From the IMG/VR virus record IMGVR_UViG_3300025121_000111, positions 1-31,855 of that record: 31,855 nt of DNA, one strand, 5' to 3'. The position numbers and the translations under genes are program-made. The notes below the pieces were generated by a model. It had not been told where the DNA came from. It ran no database searches and saw only the letters and a list, made by a program, of their open reading frames with translations. Shown piece by piece: positions 24,960 to 31,409 of the stretch (positions are counted from its first letter, which is position 1; each line of letters opens with the position of its first letter). Origin of the DNA: a virus.

Positions 24960-25481
24960 ATGGACCAACTCTCATTTAAAAGAATTTGCCAGTTAGAGGG
25001 CGGATATTCGAACGATCCCGTTGACCGTGGAGGGGAAACCAACCTAGGAATAACACAGTCAGTTTACGACACATACCGTCAATCCAAAACACTAGAAAAG
25101 CAAAGTGTTAGATTTATCTCTGAGTCGGAAGCCATGGATATTTATGATTTGTATTATTGGAAGCCCATGGTTTGTGATTCAATTCCTGAAATTCTTCGTT
25201 TTGCCATTTTCCAGTTTGCTGTTAATTGTGGGGTAGGAACTGCGGTTAAACGATTACAGGGTATTGTCGGCACTACAATCGACGGTAAGGTTGGTGAAGG
25301 GACCCTTGAAGCATTAATGCCTTTGGACCACAAAATTGTCACCACGATGCTTTTCTTGTCTCAAATAATTAGATATTACGAAATTGTGTTGCGTCACCCC
25401 GAACAGGGGAAGTTTTTGCGTGGATGGTTAGGTCGTGTCAATACGTCATCAATGTGGTGTGGGCTGGCGGCATCTCGTTAG
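24960..25481 (+). CDS. Endolysin, GH108-type muramidase (173 aa)
   Basis: The N-terminus CQLEGGYSNDPVDRGGETN carries the GH108 signature: the catalytic Glu is E13, followed by the conserved D-P-x-D-x-G-G-x-T-x-x-G-I-T pattern (LGITQSVYD). The middle continues DIYDLYYWKPM and the C-terminal half matches the peptidoglycan-binding partner (FAIFQFAVNCGVGTAVKRLQ, DGKVGEGTLEAL). Length is normal. It has no signal peptide, so it depends on a holin, in agreement with the two upstream membrane proteins. Last gene of the rightward module; a terminator follows. Confidence 0.9.
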   Translation: MDQLSFKRICQLEGGYSNDPVDRGGETNLGITQSVYDTYRQSKTLEKQSVRFISESEAMDIYDLYYWKPMVCDSIPEILRFAIFQFAVNCGVGTAVKRLQGIVGTTIDGKVGEGTLEALMPLDHKIVTTMLFLSQIIRYYEIVLRHPEQGKFLRGWLGRVNTSSMWCGLAASR

Positions 25482-25494
25482 TATTCCAAAATGT

Positions 25495-25515
25495 ACTTCA
25501 TGATGAAGTCTTTTT
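25495..25515 (+). terminator. Intrinsic terminator at the end of the late module
   Basis: ACTTCAT (25495-25501) and ATGAAGT (25503-25509) form a hairpin followed by C and five T. It lies 14 bases after the endolysin stop and abuts the end of the convergent leftward gene, marking the border of the two transcription units. Confidence 0.7.
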
Positions 25516-25724
25516 CAGAAAGCACGTTCGACTCCTAGTGAGTGTCCTACTTGGGCGATAGTTGCAATCGTAACGGCGAGCCATACGACAGACATAAATA
25601 ACAGCGTTGCGATTACGTATCGCCACCACTTCGCTTTCGATGGTCCCCCCGTTTCATACTCTTCTCCGTAACCATTAATGCAAATTTTCTTTTCTTTATG
25701 GTCGTTCATTCCATTTATAATCAT
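25515..25724 (-). CDS. Small single-span membrane protein (69 aa)
   Basis: The frame is open further upstream, into the preceding gene, but the ATG at 25724 has GGAG seven bases before it. A polar N-terminal half (NDHKEKKICINGYGEEYETG) is followed by a strong transmembrane segment (YVIATLLFMSVVWLAVTIAT). Function unknown. Last gene of the leftward accessory operon. Confidence 0.6.
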   Translation of the reverse strand: MIINGMNDHKEKKICINGYGEEYETGGPSKAKWWRYVIATLLFMSVVWLAVTIATIAQVGHSLGVERAF

Positions 25725-25740
25725 TTTTTTTCTCCATTTG

Positions 25741-25995
25741 TTAAGTATCAATTTTATTGCAATCTGGGCATACATTGGTCTGAACATAGACCCCATCCAT
25801 TACATCACTCAGTTTTATCCCACCTTCACCACTTCGTGAATGTTTTTTATACCTATTGAACCTACATTTACGAATAACTGAACCAACCCAATTTCCACAA
25901 ATATCACACTTCACCCCCATCCTAGACCAACTTATCTTATCGTAGTTCTTTGCATACTCCGGCGACGGTTTCTGATGATATTCGAATTGCGCCAT
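25741..25995 (-). CDS. Small zinc-ribbon protein (84 aa)
   Basis: Two Cys pairs, CDIC near residue 30 and CPDC near residue 77, with a basic stretch between (RKCRFNRYKKHSRSG). This is a zinc ribbon or knuckle separated by a beta hairpin. AAGGGGG is well spaced before the ATG. No family identified; nucleic-acid contact is plausible but not shown. Confidence 0.65.
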   Translation of the reverse strand: MAQFEYHQKPSPEYAKNYDKISWSRMGVKCDICGNWVGSVIRKCRFNRYKKHSRSGEGGIKLSDVMDGVYVQTNVCPDCNKIDT

Positions 25996-26022
25996 GGCTT
26001 CCCCCTTAATATATTTGATATT

Positions 26023-26145
26023 TCAGATTAGATAGCATATGCCCCACGCTATTATAAAACCAAATATGCACCCGAAAAGAAAAGCAACCATATCCCTTCC
26101 CTGCCTTCCGTTCCTTTCGCTGTCCAGTTCACTAAAAATAGTCAT
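26023..26145 (-). CDS. Small membrane peptide (40 aa)
   Basis: Begins MTIFSELDSERNGRQGRD and continues as one transmembrane segment (FLFGCIFGFIIAWGICYLI). GGGAGG is placed six bases before the ATG, and the start overlaps the stop of the upstream gene (ATGA), so translation is coupled. Such coupled short membrane proteins are typical of phage accessory regions. Function unknown. Confidence 0.7.
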   Translation of the reverse strand: MTIFSELDSERNGRQGRDMVAFLFGCIFGFIIAWGICYLI

Positions 26146-26336
26146 TTTCCCTCCCTTGATTCAAATGCTTCTTTGAAGTGAGCGCAATCCAATGCCGACT
26201 TATGGCATTTGGGGCACGCCCTTGGAGCTATCTTCCAGTGATGATGACATTTATCACATACATACACCCCTTTTTCGTTTGGGGTTACTCCGTTATGACT
26301 ACAGATCGTGCACTTCTTTGCTCCTCCCCAAGCCAT
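26142..26336 (-). CDS. Small double zinc-ribbon protein (64 aa)
   Basis: Cys pairs CTIC (9-12), CDKC (27-30) and CPKC (41-44) with nearby His residues (CHHHW; SALDCAHF) can bind one or two zinc ions. A ribbon with a spacer KIAPRA separates the sets. AAGGA precedes the ATG. It is coupled to the following 40-residue membrane protein. No known function. Confidence 0.75.
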   Translation of the reverse strand: MAWGGAKKCTICSHNGVTPNEKGVYVCDKCHHHWKIAPRACPKCHKSALDCAHFKEAFESREGK

Positions 26337-26338
26337 AT

Positions 26339-26503
26339 TTATTTTTCCTTATGTTTTTCAGATTTAAATTTATTTATTATGTCTCTTAATTCCTTACAGT
26401 GTTTCGCACATAAATCAAGGTCAACGCTCCACGCTGGCACACTTCCGGGAGAAAAACGATACCACCCTACCTTTTCACTATTGCACCTATCGCATTTTGT
26501 CAT
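26339..26503 (-). CDS. Small zinc-finger-like protein (54 aa)
   Basis: Starts MTKCDRCNSEKVGWYRF and contains CDRC plus C-A-K-H-C (residues 32-36), enough for one zinc site, then a basic helix (KELRDIINKFKSEKHKEK). A strong SD (GGGAGG) lies nine to ten bases upstream, inside the overlapping gene. Overlaps the previous gene by 17 bases. Confidence 0.7.
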   Translation of the reverse strand: MTKCDRCNSEKVGWYRFSPGSVPAWSVDLDLCAKHCKELRDIINKFKSEKHKEK

Positions 26504-26645
26504 GTTTTTTTTCCTCCCTAATTTTAATTCTTTCGTTTTGTTCTCTTTTTAAAAGCCATACACAGATGAACACATTCTTACAATCCCCGTCATCATTCGG
26601 ACACTTCTCTTTCTTATGTTTTTTACGCCATTGCGCACATACCAT
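26487..26645 (-). CDS. Small Cys-rich basic protein (52 aa)
   Basis: Sequence begins MVCAQWRKKHKKEKCPND and has Cys at 3, 15, 22 and 28, which could form a zinc site, followed by a charged helix (LLKREQNERIKIREEKK). AGGGGGTGA before the ATG is a good ribosome site. Ends inside the next gene (17-base overlap). Function unknown. Confidence 0.65.
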   Translation of the reverse strand: MVCAQWRKKHKKEKCPNDDGDCKNVFICVWLLKREQNERIKIREEKKHDKMR

Positions 26646-26697
26646 TCAATCACCCCCTGTCAATTAAGAAAAAACCCAAAAACTCGTTGATTAGCCC

Positions 26698-26874
26698 TTA
26701 TCTGGCAATAAGATTATGACGCTTTTTTGATTTTTCAGGCTTTTCATACTGGCTTGCGATTTTAGGGGCTTGTGCCGCCAAACGCCTATACACGCTCTTA
26801 CTTATGGAAACGGTCTCCCTTTGTGGTTTTACTATTTTGGGGCAGTATTCTTCTTCGCTTAGAATGTTACGCAT
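26698..26874 (-). CDS. Small basic protein (58 aa)
   Basis: The frame could be extended to a TTG at 26901, but the ATG at 26874 has GGGGGTG eight bases upstream. N-terminus acidic (MRNILSEEEYCPKIV), then a helix (SISKSVYRRLAAQAPKIAS) and a basic tail (KPEKSKKRHNLIAR). No Cys pair. May bind nucleic acid; not recognised. Confidence 0.6.
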   Translation of the reverse strand: MRNILSEEEYCPKIVKPQRETVSISKSVYRRLAAQAPKIASQYEKPEKSKKRHNLIAR

Positions 26875-26996
26875 ATCGTCAGCACCCCCGCAGCAATCCA
26901 ATAAATTCCGTGTTTAAAATCCCCGTTCCAGAAGTAACATATACCAGCAAGAAAGTTAATTGAAATCAAGATACATGGAAAGAGCTTAGGGTTCAT
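26859..26996 (-). CDS. Small two-span membrane protein (45 aa)
   Basis: Two hydrophobic segments (FPCILISINFLAGICYFW and GIYWIAAGVLTICVTF) joined by the loop NGDFKH. This G-D-x-x-x-G-I-Y-W arrangement is, in my recollection, recurrent in short phage membrane proteins. GGAGG is placed eight bases before the ATG. Overlaps the next gene by 16 bases. Function unknown. Confidence 0.75.
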   Translation of the reverse strand: MNPKLFPCILISINFLAGICYFWNGDFKHGIYWIAAGVLTICVTF

Positions 26997-27047
26997 TTTC
27001 CCTCCGCCAAACGATTTAATATTAATGGATATTTTTTTCTTAAATTT

Positions 27048-27329
27048 TCAGCCCCCTTTGGTTTTGTTGCATTCTTCTTCCTCGCATAACCTATTCAATA
27101 TTTCGGTATATCCTGCTAAATCAACCAAATTATCTCTTTTATATTTAAATCTATTTCTGGCTAATTTTACAGCTATCATCACCACGCAACACTCTTTCGG
27201 TGTTAATTCTTTCCCAAGCATTGCTGTCACAATCTCTGAAATGTATTTAAAATTTATCCTTGGGTCGGCATACTGTGCCTGTCTTTCTCCGTTCACCAAA
27301 TTTTCCGCTTCTAATAGGATACTATTCAT
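27048..27329 (-). CDS. DUF6378-like phage protein (93 aa)
   Basis: The sequence ILLEAENLVNGERQAQYAD, then KYISEIVTAMLGKELTP and ARNRFKYKRDNLVDLAGY, is the pattern of a widespread small phage family that I know as DUF6378; family name from memory. It is all helical. Two ATGs in a row (27332 and 27329) are possible; the second has the better distance to the AGGGGG, the first overlaps the upstream stop as ATGA. Function unknown; a MazG-like nucleotide-handling role is sometimes suspected for this kind of helix bundle but no catalytic E-x-x-E motif is clear here. Confidence 0.75.
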   Translation of the reverse strand: MNSILLEAENLVNGERQAQYADPRINFKYISEIVTAMLGKELTPKECCVVMIAVKLARNRFKYKRDNLVDLAGYTEILNRLCEEEECNKTKGG

Positions 27330-27700
27330 CATTTCCCCCTGTCGAAATCGCAACTTGTGCATATATAATAGTTAGTTTGTCCATCCTTATATTTTTTACA
27401 TTTTGGTTTCATTAACATTCCGCACCTTTCGCGGTTAGGAGTCATACATCCCCTGATTTTATCCCTAAGTCCAACAACTTGTTTCTTGGTCAAGGGTTTC
27501 TTTTTCACTACCCTTGGTTCCGTGATAGAAGTGTCTATTAAATCTACCGTTCTCCGCAGGTAGGAATTACCACCGTCCACCATGCTGTGCCCGCACTCGC
27601 ACTCCCTGTAATCATGAGTGAAGTTGCTCACTATCTCCTGTTTACATTTTGGGCATATCCCCGAATTACGGAGTATTTTTACATCCACGCAGGAAATCAT
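27329..27700 (-). CDS. Zinc-ribbon phage protein with VDGG motif (123 aa)
   Basis: The ATG at 27700 overlaps the preceding stop (ATGA) and has GGAGG eight bases upstream; an ATG nine bases earlier is less well placed. First part: CPKCKQEI, then HDYRECECGHSMVDGGNSY with LRR, a recurrent phage motif. Second part: basic linker (VVKKKPLTKKQVVGLRDK), then Cys residues at CMTPNRERC, MKPKCKKY and CTSCDFD. Two separate zinc sites are likely. Role unknown. Confidence 0.7.
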   Translation of the reverse strand: MISCVDVKILRNSGICPKCKQEIVSNFTHDYRECECGHSMVDGGNSYLRRTVDLIDTSITEPRVVKKKPLTKKQVVGLRDKIRGCMTPNRERCGMLMKPKCKKYKDGQTNYYICTSCDFDRGK

Positions 27701-27891
27701 TCCATCCACCTCCCCGCTATCTCTTTTATTGCCTCTAACGCTTTTGTTTTGTCTCCTCCGTATTTAAGGCAATTTCTGGAAACATTATATGCCTCTTCCA
27801 AAGACCCGTTCATCTCGGAAGCGTTCACGGCGCACCGATAATTATATTTGTCATCTTCACTGTTTAGGTTGAACATTAGTATCGCCTTCAT
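27697..27891 (-). CDS. Small phage helical protein (64 aa)
   Basis: Begins MKAILMFNLNSEDDKYNYRC, with a beta strand and an acidic turn, then helical (SLEEAYNVSRNCLKYG; TKALEAIKEIAGRWME). The MKAIL-F-L-x-E-D start recalls a small protein found in many phages. GGGGTGG precedes the ATG, and both ends overlap neighbours as ATGA. Function unknown. Confidence 0.7.
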   Translation of the reverse strand: MKAILMFNLNSEDDKYNYRCAVNASEMNGSLEEAYNVSRNCLKYGGDKTKALEAIKEIAGRWME

Positions 27892-28058
27892 TTTCCACCC
27901 CGCATATGAACGAATACAATTCCACCCTTTAAAACATGCTTTATATCTTCAATGTTGCGAAACCAAAAGCTCATCCACCTTGTTTTTTTCCCTATACAAA
28001 GACTAAGCCTCCACCCCCTAGAATATTCTCTCGCCATCCAACAAAATTTACCTTTCAT
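27888..28058 (-). CDS. Small basic Trp-rich protein (56 aa)
   Basis: Sequence includes MKGKFCWMAREYSRGWRL and TRWMSFWFRNIEDIKHVLK, with five Trp and many basic residues. The GGGGAGG before the ATG is excellent, and the stop overlaps the next ATG (ATGA), so this is very likely a real gene. No match recognised. It is the first gene after rtcB. Confidence 0.7.
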   Translation of the reverse strand: MKGKFCWMAREYSRGWRLSLCIGKKTRWMSFWFRNIEDIKHVLKGGIVFVHMRGGK

Positions 28059-28103
28059 TTTCCCTCCCCTGGGTATTTAATTGCCAATATTCAACCCCAG
28101 CAT

Positions 28104-29297
28104 TTAGGCTTTAATGACCGCTAGGGGTTTTAGTTTAACCAATATCTTCACCAAGTCCTTTTGGTTTTCCATTACAGCGTCTATGTCTTTATATGCCCCT
28201 GGAGCCTCATCCAAATCTTGCTGGTTACGAACTGAATGAACTATTCCCATGTCGTCCATCCGCTTTTTTTCTTCTTCAAGATTCAATGTTTTTATCGCTT
28301 GCCCCCTTCCCATTTTTCTACCCGCTCCGTGAGAGCAAGACCTGACGCTCTCTTCGTTTCCCAAACCCTCAACGATATAGCTGGAAGTTCCTTGGCTGCC
28401 AGGTATGATACCCAACTGCCCAGACCGAGCTGACGTTGCCCCCTTGCGGTGTATCCAAAGGTTCTTCCCCCTATAACTTTCAATCGTGGCGTAATTGTGG
28501 TGGATATTTATCGTTTGCAGTCTTTGAACATTAAAAGATGAACGAAGAATATTTTCTACCCGGTCCATCATTAAATCCCTGTTCCTTTGAGCAAAATCCA
28601 GACAAAAATTCATTTCTCCGATATACGCCTTTCCTTGGAGGGTTTCACCGGGTAAAAAGGCCAAATCCCATTCCTTTTTTATCTCAGTAAACCATTCTTG
28701 ATTAAATTCTTTTGCCATTTTATTATAGGCGTCACAAACTTGCTTTCCGACATTTCTTGACCCGCTATGGATCATAATCCAGATATTTCCGTCATCCCCT
28801 TTTTGTATCTCAATGAAATGGTTTCCCCCGCCAAGCGTACCCAACTGATAAGCCGCTCTTGAGAGCTGGGAAAAAACAATAGGGTATGTTTCGCTATCTA
28901 TCCCTGGGTATCCAAAAAGAAGCGGAGCAATTTCTTGGCGTTCCTTGTGATGCTCAAATCCTAGTGGTATTTGCTGGCGTATTTCCCCCATAATTATCTT
29001 CAATTCCTCTTGAGTTAGATGTTCTAGGGATGTCTTTACCGCCACCATCCCGCATCCTATATCGACCCCAACGGCATTTGGGATAATGACACCATCTGTC
29101 GCTAAAACCCCACCGATAGGCATACCGTATCCCATATGGCAATCCGGCATTAAACCAACAAACTTTGCAAATGGAAGCATTGACAAATTCTTAGCCTGGG
29201 ATAGGCAGGACGGCTCGATATCCTCTGGCTTGTCTAACCAAACCTTGATAGGAACTTTCTGTTCTGGATTTATTTCCCTGTCATATAAAACAAACAT
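28104..29297 (-). CDS. rtcB: RtcB RNA ligase (397 aa)
   Basis: Joins RNA ends bearing 2',3'-cyclic phosphate (or 3'-phosphate) to 5'-OH, using GTP and Mn. All family motifs are present and intact: PDCHMGYG (51-58), GVDIGCGM (77-84, metal ligands D79 and C82), GTLGGGNHFIE (153-163, H160), HSGSR (177-181), HHNY with H267 as a further ligand, HRKGAT, GSQGTSSY, and CSHGAGR with H323 as the likely guanylylated histidine. No archease gene is in the window. AAGGGGGG precedes the ATG. Upstream is a 387-base gap that holds the structured RNA; downstream are tiny phage genes. RtcB in phages is usually linked to repair of cleaved tRNA. Confidence 0.95.
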   Translation of the reverse strand: MFVLYDREINPEQKVPIKVWLDKPEDIEPSCLSQAKNLSMLPFAKFVGLMPDCHMGYGMPIGGVLATDGVIIPNAVGVDIGCGMVAVKTSLEHLTQEELKIIMGEIRQQIPLGFEHHKERQEIAPLLFGYPGIDSETYPIVFSQLSRAAYQLGTLGGGNHFIEIQKGDDGNIWIMIHSGSRNVGKQVCDAYNKMAKEFNQEWFTEIKKEWDLAFLPGETLQGKAYIGEMNFCLDFAQRNRDLMMDRVENILRSSFNVQRLQTINIHHNYATIESYRGKNLWIHRKGATSARSGQLGIIPGSQGTSSYIVEGLGNEESVRSCSHGAGRKMGRGQAIKTLNLEEEKKRMDDMGIVHSVRNQQDLDEAPGAYKDIDAVMENQKDLVKILVKLKPLAVIKA

Positions 29298-29319
29298 ATT
29301 CCCCCCTTTATCTATTTTG

Positions 29320-29664
29320 CAATCTCTAGGCCGGTTTCAGCCCGGCTACACTTAAGGTGGGCGCGCTGGTGATGTCGCCCCGTTTTACGGTCTGCCGACT
29401 GCCTAACCATACTCATCTCAGCAGTTACACCCGCACCGTATCGCTACACCGGGCATACCCCCTTAAGTTCGATTCGCGTGTCAGCTCCACGCCGCTAGAG
29501 ATTGGACTTCTCCATTTTATTTTTAAAAACTGTTTTAGGTGTAGGCGTGCAACAACGCCTCGTTTTTAAGACCACCAAACGCCACACTAAGCCGGGTCAA
29601 AGCGTTGGTCCCTCCGATGTCCGGCGTGAGGATTGCTTGCGGCTCTCACCGCCCTGCTTGGAGG
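29320..29664 (-). ncRNA. Large structured RNA or rtcB leader, unknown class
   Basis: No gene fits the 386 bases between the zinc-protein stop (29684) and rtcB, yet inverted complementarity runs almost throughout. Domain near rtcB (29320-29504): a 10-bp closing helix (29320-29329 with 29495-29504) encloses GCCGG/CCGGC (29330-29346), an 8-bp long-range helix (29350-29357 with 29461-29468) and GCGTG/CACGC (29476-29492). Inside the long helix are GGGCG/CGCCC, CCGT/ACGG, ACTGC/GCAGT and CCCG/CGGG. Second domain (29523-29664): 8-bp helix 29523-29530 with 29562-29569 around AGGCGT/ACGCCT (29543-29560), AACGC/GCGTT (29578-29606), CCTCC/GGAGG (29611-29664) around GTGAG/CTCAC (29626-29649). Strand is taken from neighbours. 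The rtcB ribosome site remains free. Confidence 0.6.
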
Positions 29665-29683
29665 TCTCACCCAAAACCATTCT

Positions 29684-29932
29684 TTACTGTAAACGATAAG
29701 TCTCTTTAACCGTATATCCGAACCTTGTATGATTACCCTTCCCATTAAGACACTTCTGACACCATCTTTCAACCCACGATATAACTCCTTTATTAAAAAA
29801 GACAAAGTTACCGTGAATAGCACAAACCGGCTTACCACACCGGCAACAGGAGTTTGCTTTGTAAAAATGCCCGCAAGGAGTAACCCTCCAAGGATGTAAT
29901 TTAAAACAATTATCGTCATTTATCTTTTTCAT
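29684..29932 (-). CDS. Small zinc-finger protein (82 aa)
   Basis: The frame opens at 29983, but the ATG at 29932 has AGAGGAAAC upstream and begins MKKINDDNCFKLHPW. Cys/His pairs: CGHFYK, CCRCGKPVC, AIHGN and CQKC, enough for two zinc ions in a treble-clef or double-ribbon arrangement. The start lies inside the upstream gene (17-base overlap). The structured RNA begins directly downstream. No family identified. Confidence 0.7.
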   Translation of the reverse strand: MKKINDDNCFKLHPWRVTPCGHFYKANSCCRCGKPVCAIHGNFVFFNKGVISWVERWCQKCLNGKGNHTRFGYTVKETYRLQ

Positions 29933-30137
29933 GTTTCCTCTTTCTTGTGCGCAATTCCTTGCGCTTAATGCAAGATTTTGCAACCAATGCGCAACCTATT
30001 GCGCTTGCCCAACAAGTCCTTAACTCACCCCTCGGTATCCAAGGGAATAGGTCATGAACGTCCGATAAATCCGATAAAGTGGAACAAACGCCCGATTTCT
30101 TATATTTCTTAATCATCAACTTGTTTCGCTTAATCAT
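29916..30137 (-). CDS. Small basic protein (73 aa) carrying phased palindromes
   Basis: The ATG at 30137 has AAGGAGGG well placed upstream. N-terminus basic (MIKRNKLMIKKYKKSG), middle neutral (VCSTLSDLSDVHDLFPWIP), then RGELRTCWASAIGCALVAKS and a very basic end (KRKELRTRKRKHEKDK). The codons for the stretch from CWASAIGCA to ELRT contain three inverted repeats (29949-30004). The coding potential may be partly dictated by the DNA or RNA element. Function unknown. Confidence 0.6.
   Translation of the reverse strand: MIKRNKLMIKKYKKSGVCSTLSDLSDVHDLFPWIPRGELRTCWASAIGCALVAKSCIKRKELRTRKRKHEKDK
29949..30004. repeat. Three helically phased palindromes inside a gene
   Basis: GCGCAA-TTCC-TTGCGC (29949-29964), TGCAA-GATT-TTGCA (29969-29982) and GCGCAA-CCTA-TTGCGC (29989-30004): the same half-site with four-base spacers. 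Their centres lie 19 and 21 bases apart, close to two helical turns, so a dimeric DNA-binding protein would sit three times on one face. In RNA they would form three hairpins in a row. Only isolated half-sites were found elsewhere in the window. Confidence 0.75.
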
Positions 30138-30366
30138 CAACCCTCCTTAGTTCTTCTTCAAACATTTCACATTGTCCGTGTTCGTTAGATAATATTGCCC
30201 CTTTAGGGCAACCTTCTTGATATGCAAATACCGTACATACCCATCCAATTCTGGTCATAATTGAATTACCATCTACACACGGGTGCCCGTTTAAAGGAAA
30301 GTGCATTGAACAATGACAGCAACACCCCCACCTATGTCCTTTATTTGGACACGCAGTAGTTTCCAT
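30130..30366 (-). CDS. Small Cys/His-rich protein (78 aa)
   Basis: Begins METTACPNKGHRWGCCCHC and continues HPCVDGNSIM, GWVCTVFAYQEGCPKGA, EHGQCEMFEEEL. Nine Cys and several His indicate one or two metal sites; the pattern is not a simple CxxC zinc ribbon. GGGGG is six bases upstream. Its end overlaps the next gene by 8 bases. Function unknown. Confidence 0.7.
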   Translation of the reverse strand: METTACPNKGHRWGCCCHCSMHFPLNGHPCVDGNSIMTRIGWVCTVFAYQEGCPKGAILSNEHGQCEMFEEELRRVDD

Positions 30367-30374
30367 TCGACCCC

Positions 30375-31325
30375 CTATGTTAAAAATGCCTTCCCTTTTT
30401 CAATACGATAATTCTCTACAGAAAAGTTTCCGCTTGCGTCCTTTTCCAAAATAGCGAACCCGTGGTTCCATTGATTGATGCGTGCGTATTCAGGGTGTAG
30501 TATCTGAAGGCATCCGGTCGTCCAAGTAGACACCCCATCATCATCCCCACGCTTATACGAAAAGAACGATGATTTATGGTAGTGGGCTCCCATAACATGT
30601 ATCCCCATCTTCAAGAAAATTGATCTGGCCGGAGAAACTAAAGTAGAAAACCCCTTACCCAGTTCATCACCGTGTATCAATGTTAGTTTACCATATTTCA
30701 TTAAATTGTCATCCACTATAACCTTAACCTCGTCATCCATATCAAGAAGGTCGGCGAGGGCAACGCTATCATTTAATGCGGGGGCTTTTGCCCAAATATA
30801 ATGAGCCAACCGTCTTTCGTGATTGGCGCACTTCCACCAATTTTTAACATCTAGTTTTTGTGATGTGTACCTAAATAACTGTCTTACGCAAGACAGTTCT
30901 CTTTCCATTGATGGCATGCCTGGATTTTGAATGAAACGGGATAACATATACATATCACATACATCACCGTTCCAATATACTGAATCAACTTTTCTTTCCT
31001 TTGCGGTTTTTATTGCTATTTCTAATGCCTCGATATCGTGTTGCGGACAGTGCGGGTCAGCCAAAACCAAAGTTCTTTTCCATTCCTTTGGTAACTGCCT
31101 AAACGCCCATTTATCACCAACAGATTTCGGAATGGAAAAATTAAATCTTTGCATTCTGAATTGATGCCCCCTCGTACCCATTTGGTATCGTATTTTATCC
31201 CTAGTTGAATCAACTTCGGGGAAAACAGAGGGATATTTTTCTACTAAATATCTTGCTAAAGCTCTTTTCGCCCACCCCTGTTTCTCTACCAATTCTTCAC
31301 CTATTATCCTTTGAGCTTCGGTCAC
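30375..31325 (-). CDS. Metallophosphoesterase with N-terminal HTH-like region (316 aa)
   Basis: The frame is open to 31367, but the GTG at 31325 has AAGGGAGG at ideal distance and gives a product starting (M)TEAQRIIGEELVEKQ. Residues 1-60 resemble a helix-turn-helix (GWAKRALARYLVEKYP). The calcineurin-like domain has all motifs: DPH (D90, H92), GDVCD (D121), NHE (N168, H169), IHGD (H218) and GAHYH (H248, H250), so an active two-metal phosphodiesterase or phosphatase is likely. The substrate is not clear; phage members of this family may cut nucleic acid or 2',3'-cyclic phosphate, which would suit the nearby RtcB, but this is speculation. Confidence 0.85.
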   Translation of the reverse strand: MTEAQRIIGEELVEKQGWAKRALARYLVEKYPSVFPEVDSTRDKIRYQMGTRGHQFRMQRFNFSIPKSVGDKWAFRQLPKEWKRTLVLADPHCPQHDIEALEIAIKTAKERKVDSVYWNGDVCDMYMLSRFIQNPGMPSMERELSCVRQLFRYTSQKLDVKNWWKCANHERRLAHYIWAKAPALNDSVALADLLDMDDEVKVIVDDNLMKYGKLTLIHGDELGKGFSTLVSPARSIFLKMGIHVMGAHYHKSSFFSYKRGDDDGVSTWTTGCLQILHPEYARINQWNHGFAILEKDASGNFSVENYRIEKGKAFLT

Positions 31326-31387
31326 TTTTTCCTCCCTTAAGATTTTTTCGGGGGACCCCCAGACCAAGCCATCACCCCATGGTAACG

Positions 31388-31404
31388 CCCAGTTTTAAAC
31401 TGGG
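31388..31404 (-). repeat. Inverted repeat between MORN and phosphoesterase genes
   Basis: CCCAGTT (31388-31394) and AACTGGG (31398-31404) form a 7-bp stem with a 3-base loop. It lies directly after the stop of the MORN-repeat gene on the - strand. No T-run follows, so an mRNA-end or processing hairpin is likelier than an intrinsic terminator. Confidence 0.4.
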
Positions 31405-31409
31405 GGACC

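Noticed and set aside
29500-29605. RNase P RNA, because the - strand contains GGAGAAGTCC and ACCCGGCTTA, resembling its conserved regions CR-I and CR-V
   Set aside because: The order is inverted (the CR-V-like piece is 5' of the CR-I-like piece), the invariant GAGGAAAGTCC and ACAGAA are not present, and both pieces are used in other helices of the proposed fold.
31350-31360. GGGGGACCCCC palindrome next to a T-run, as a terminator
   Set aside because: A 1-base loop is not usable, and on the transcribed strand the run after it is A, not T; it lies just before the SD of the phosphoesterase gene.
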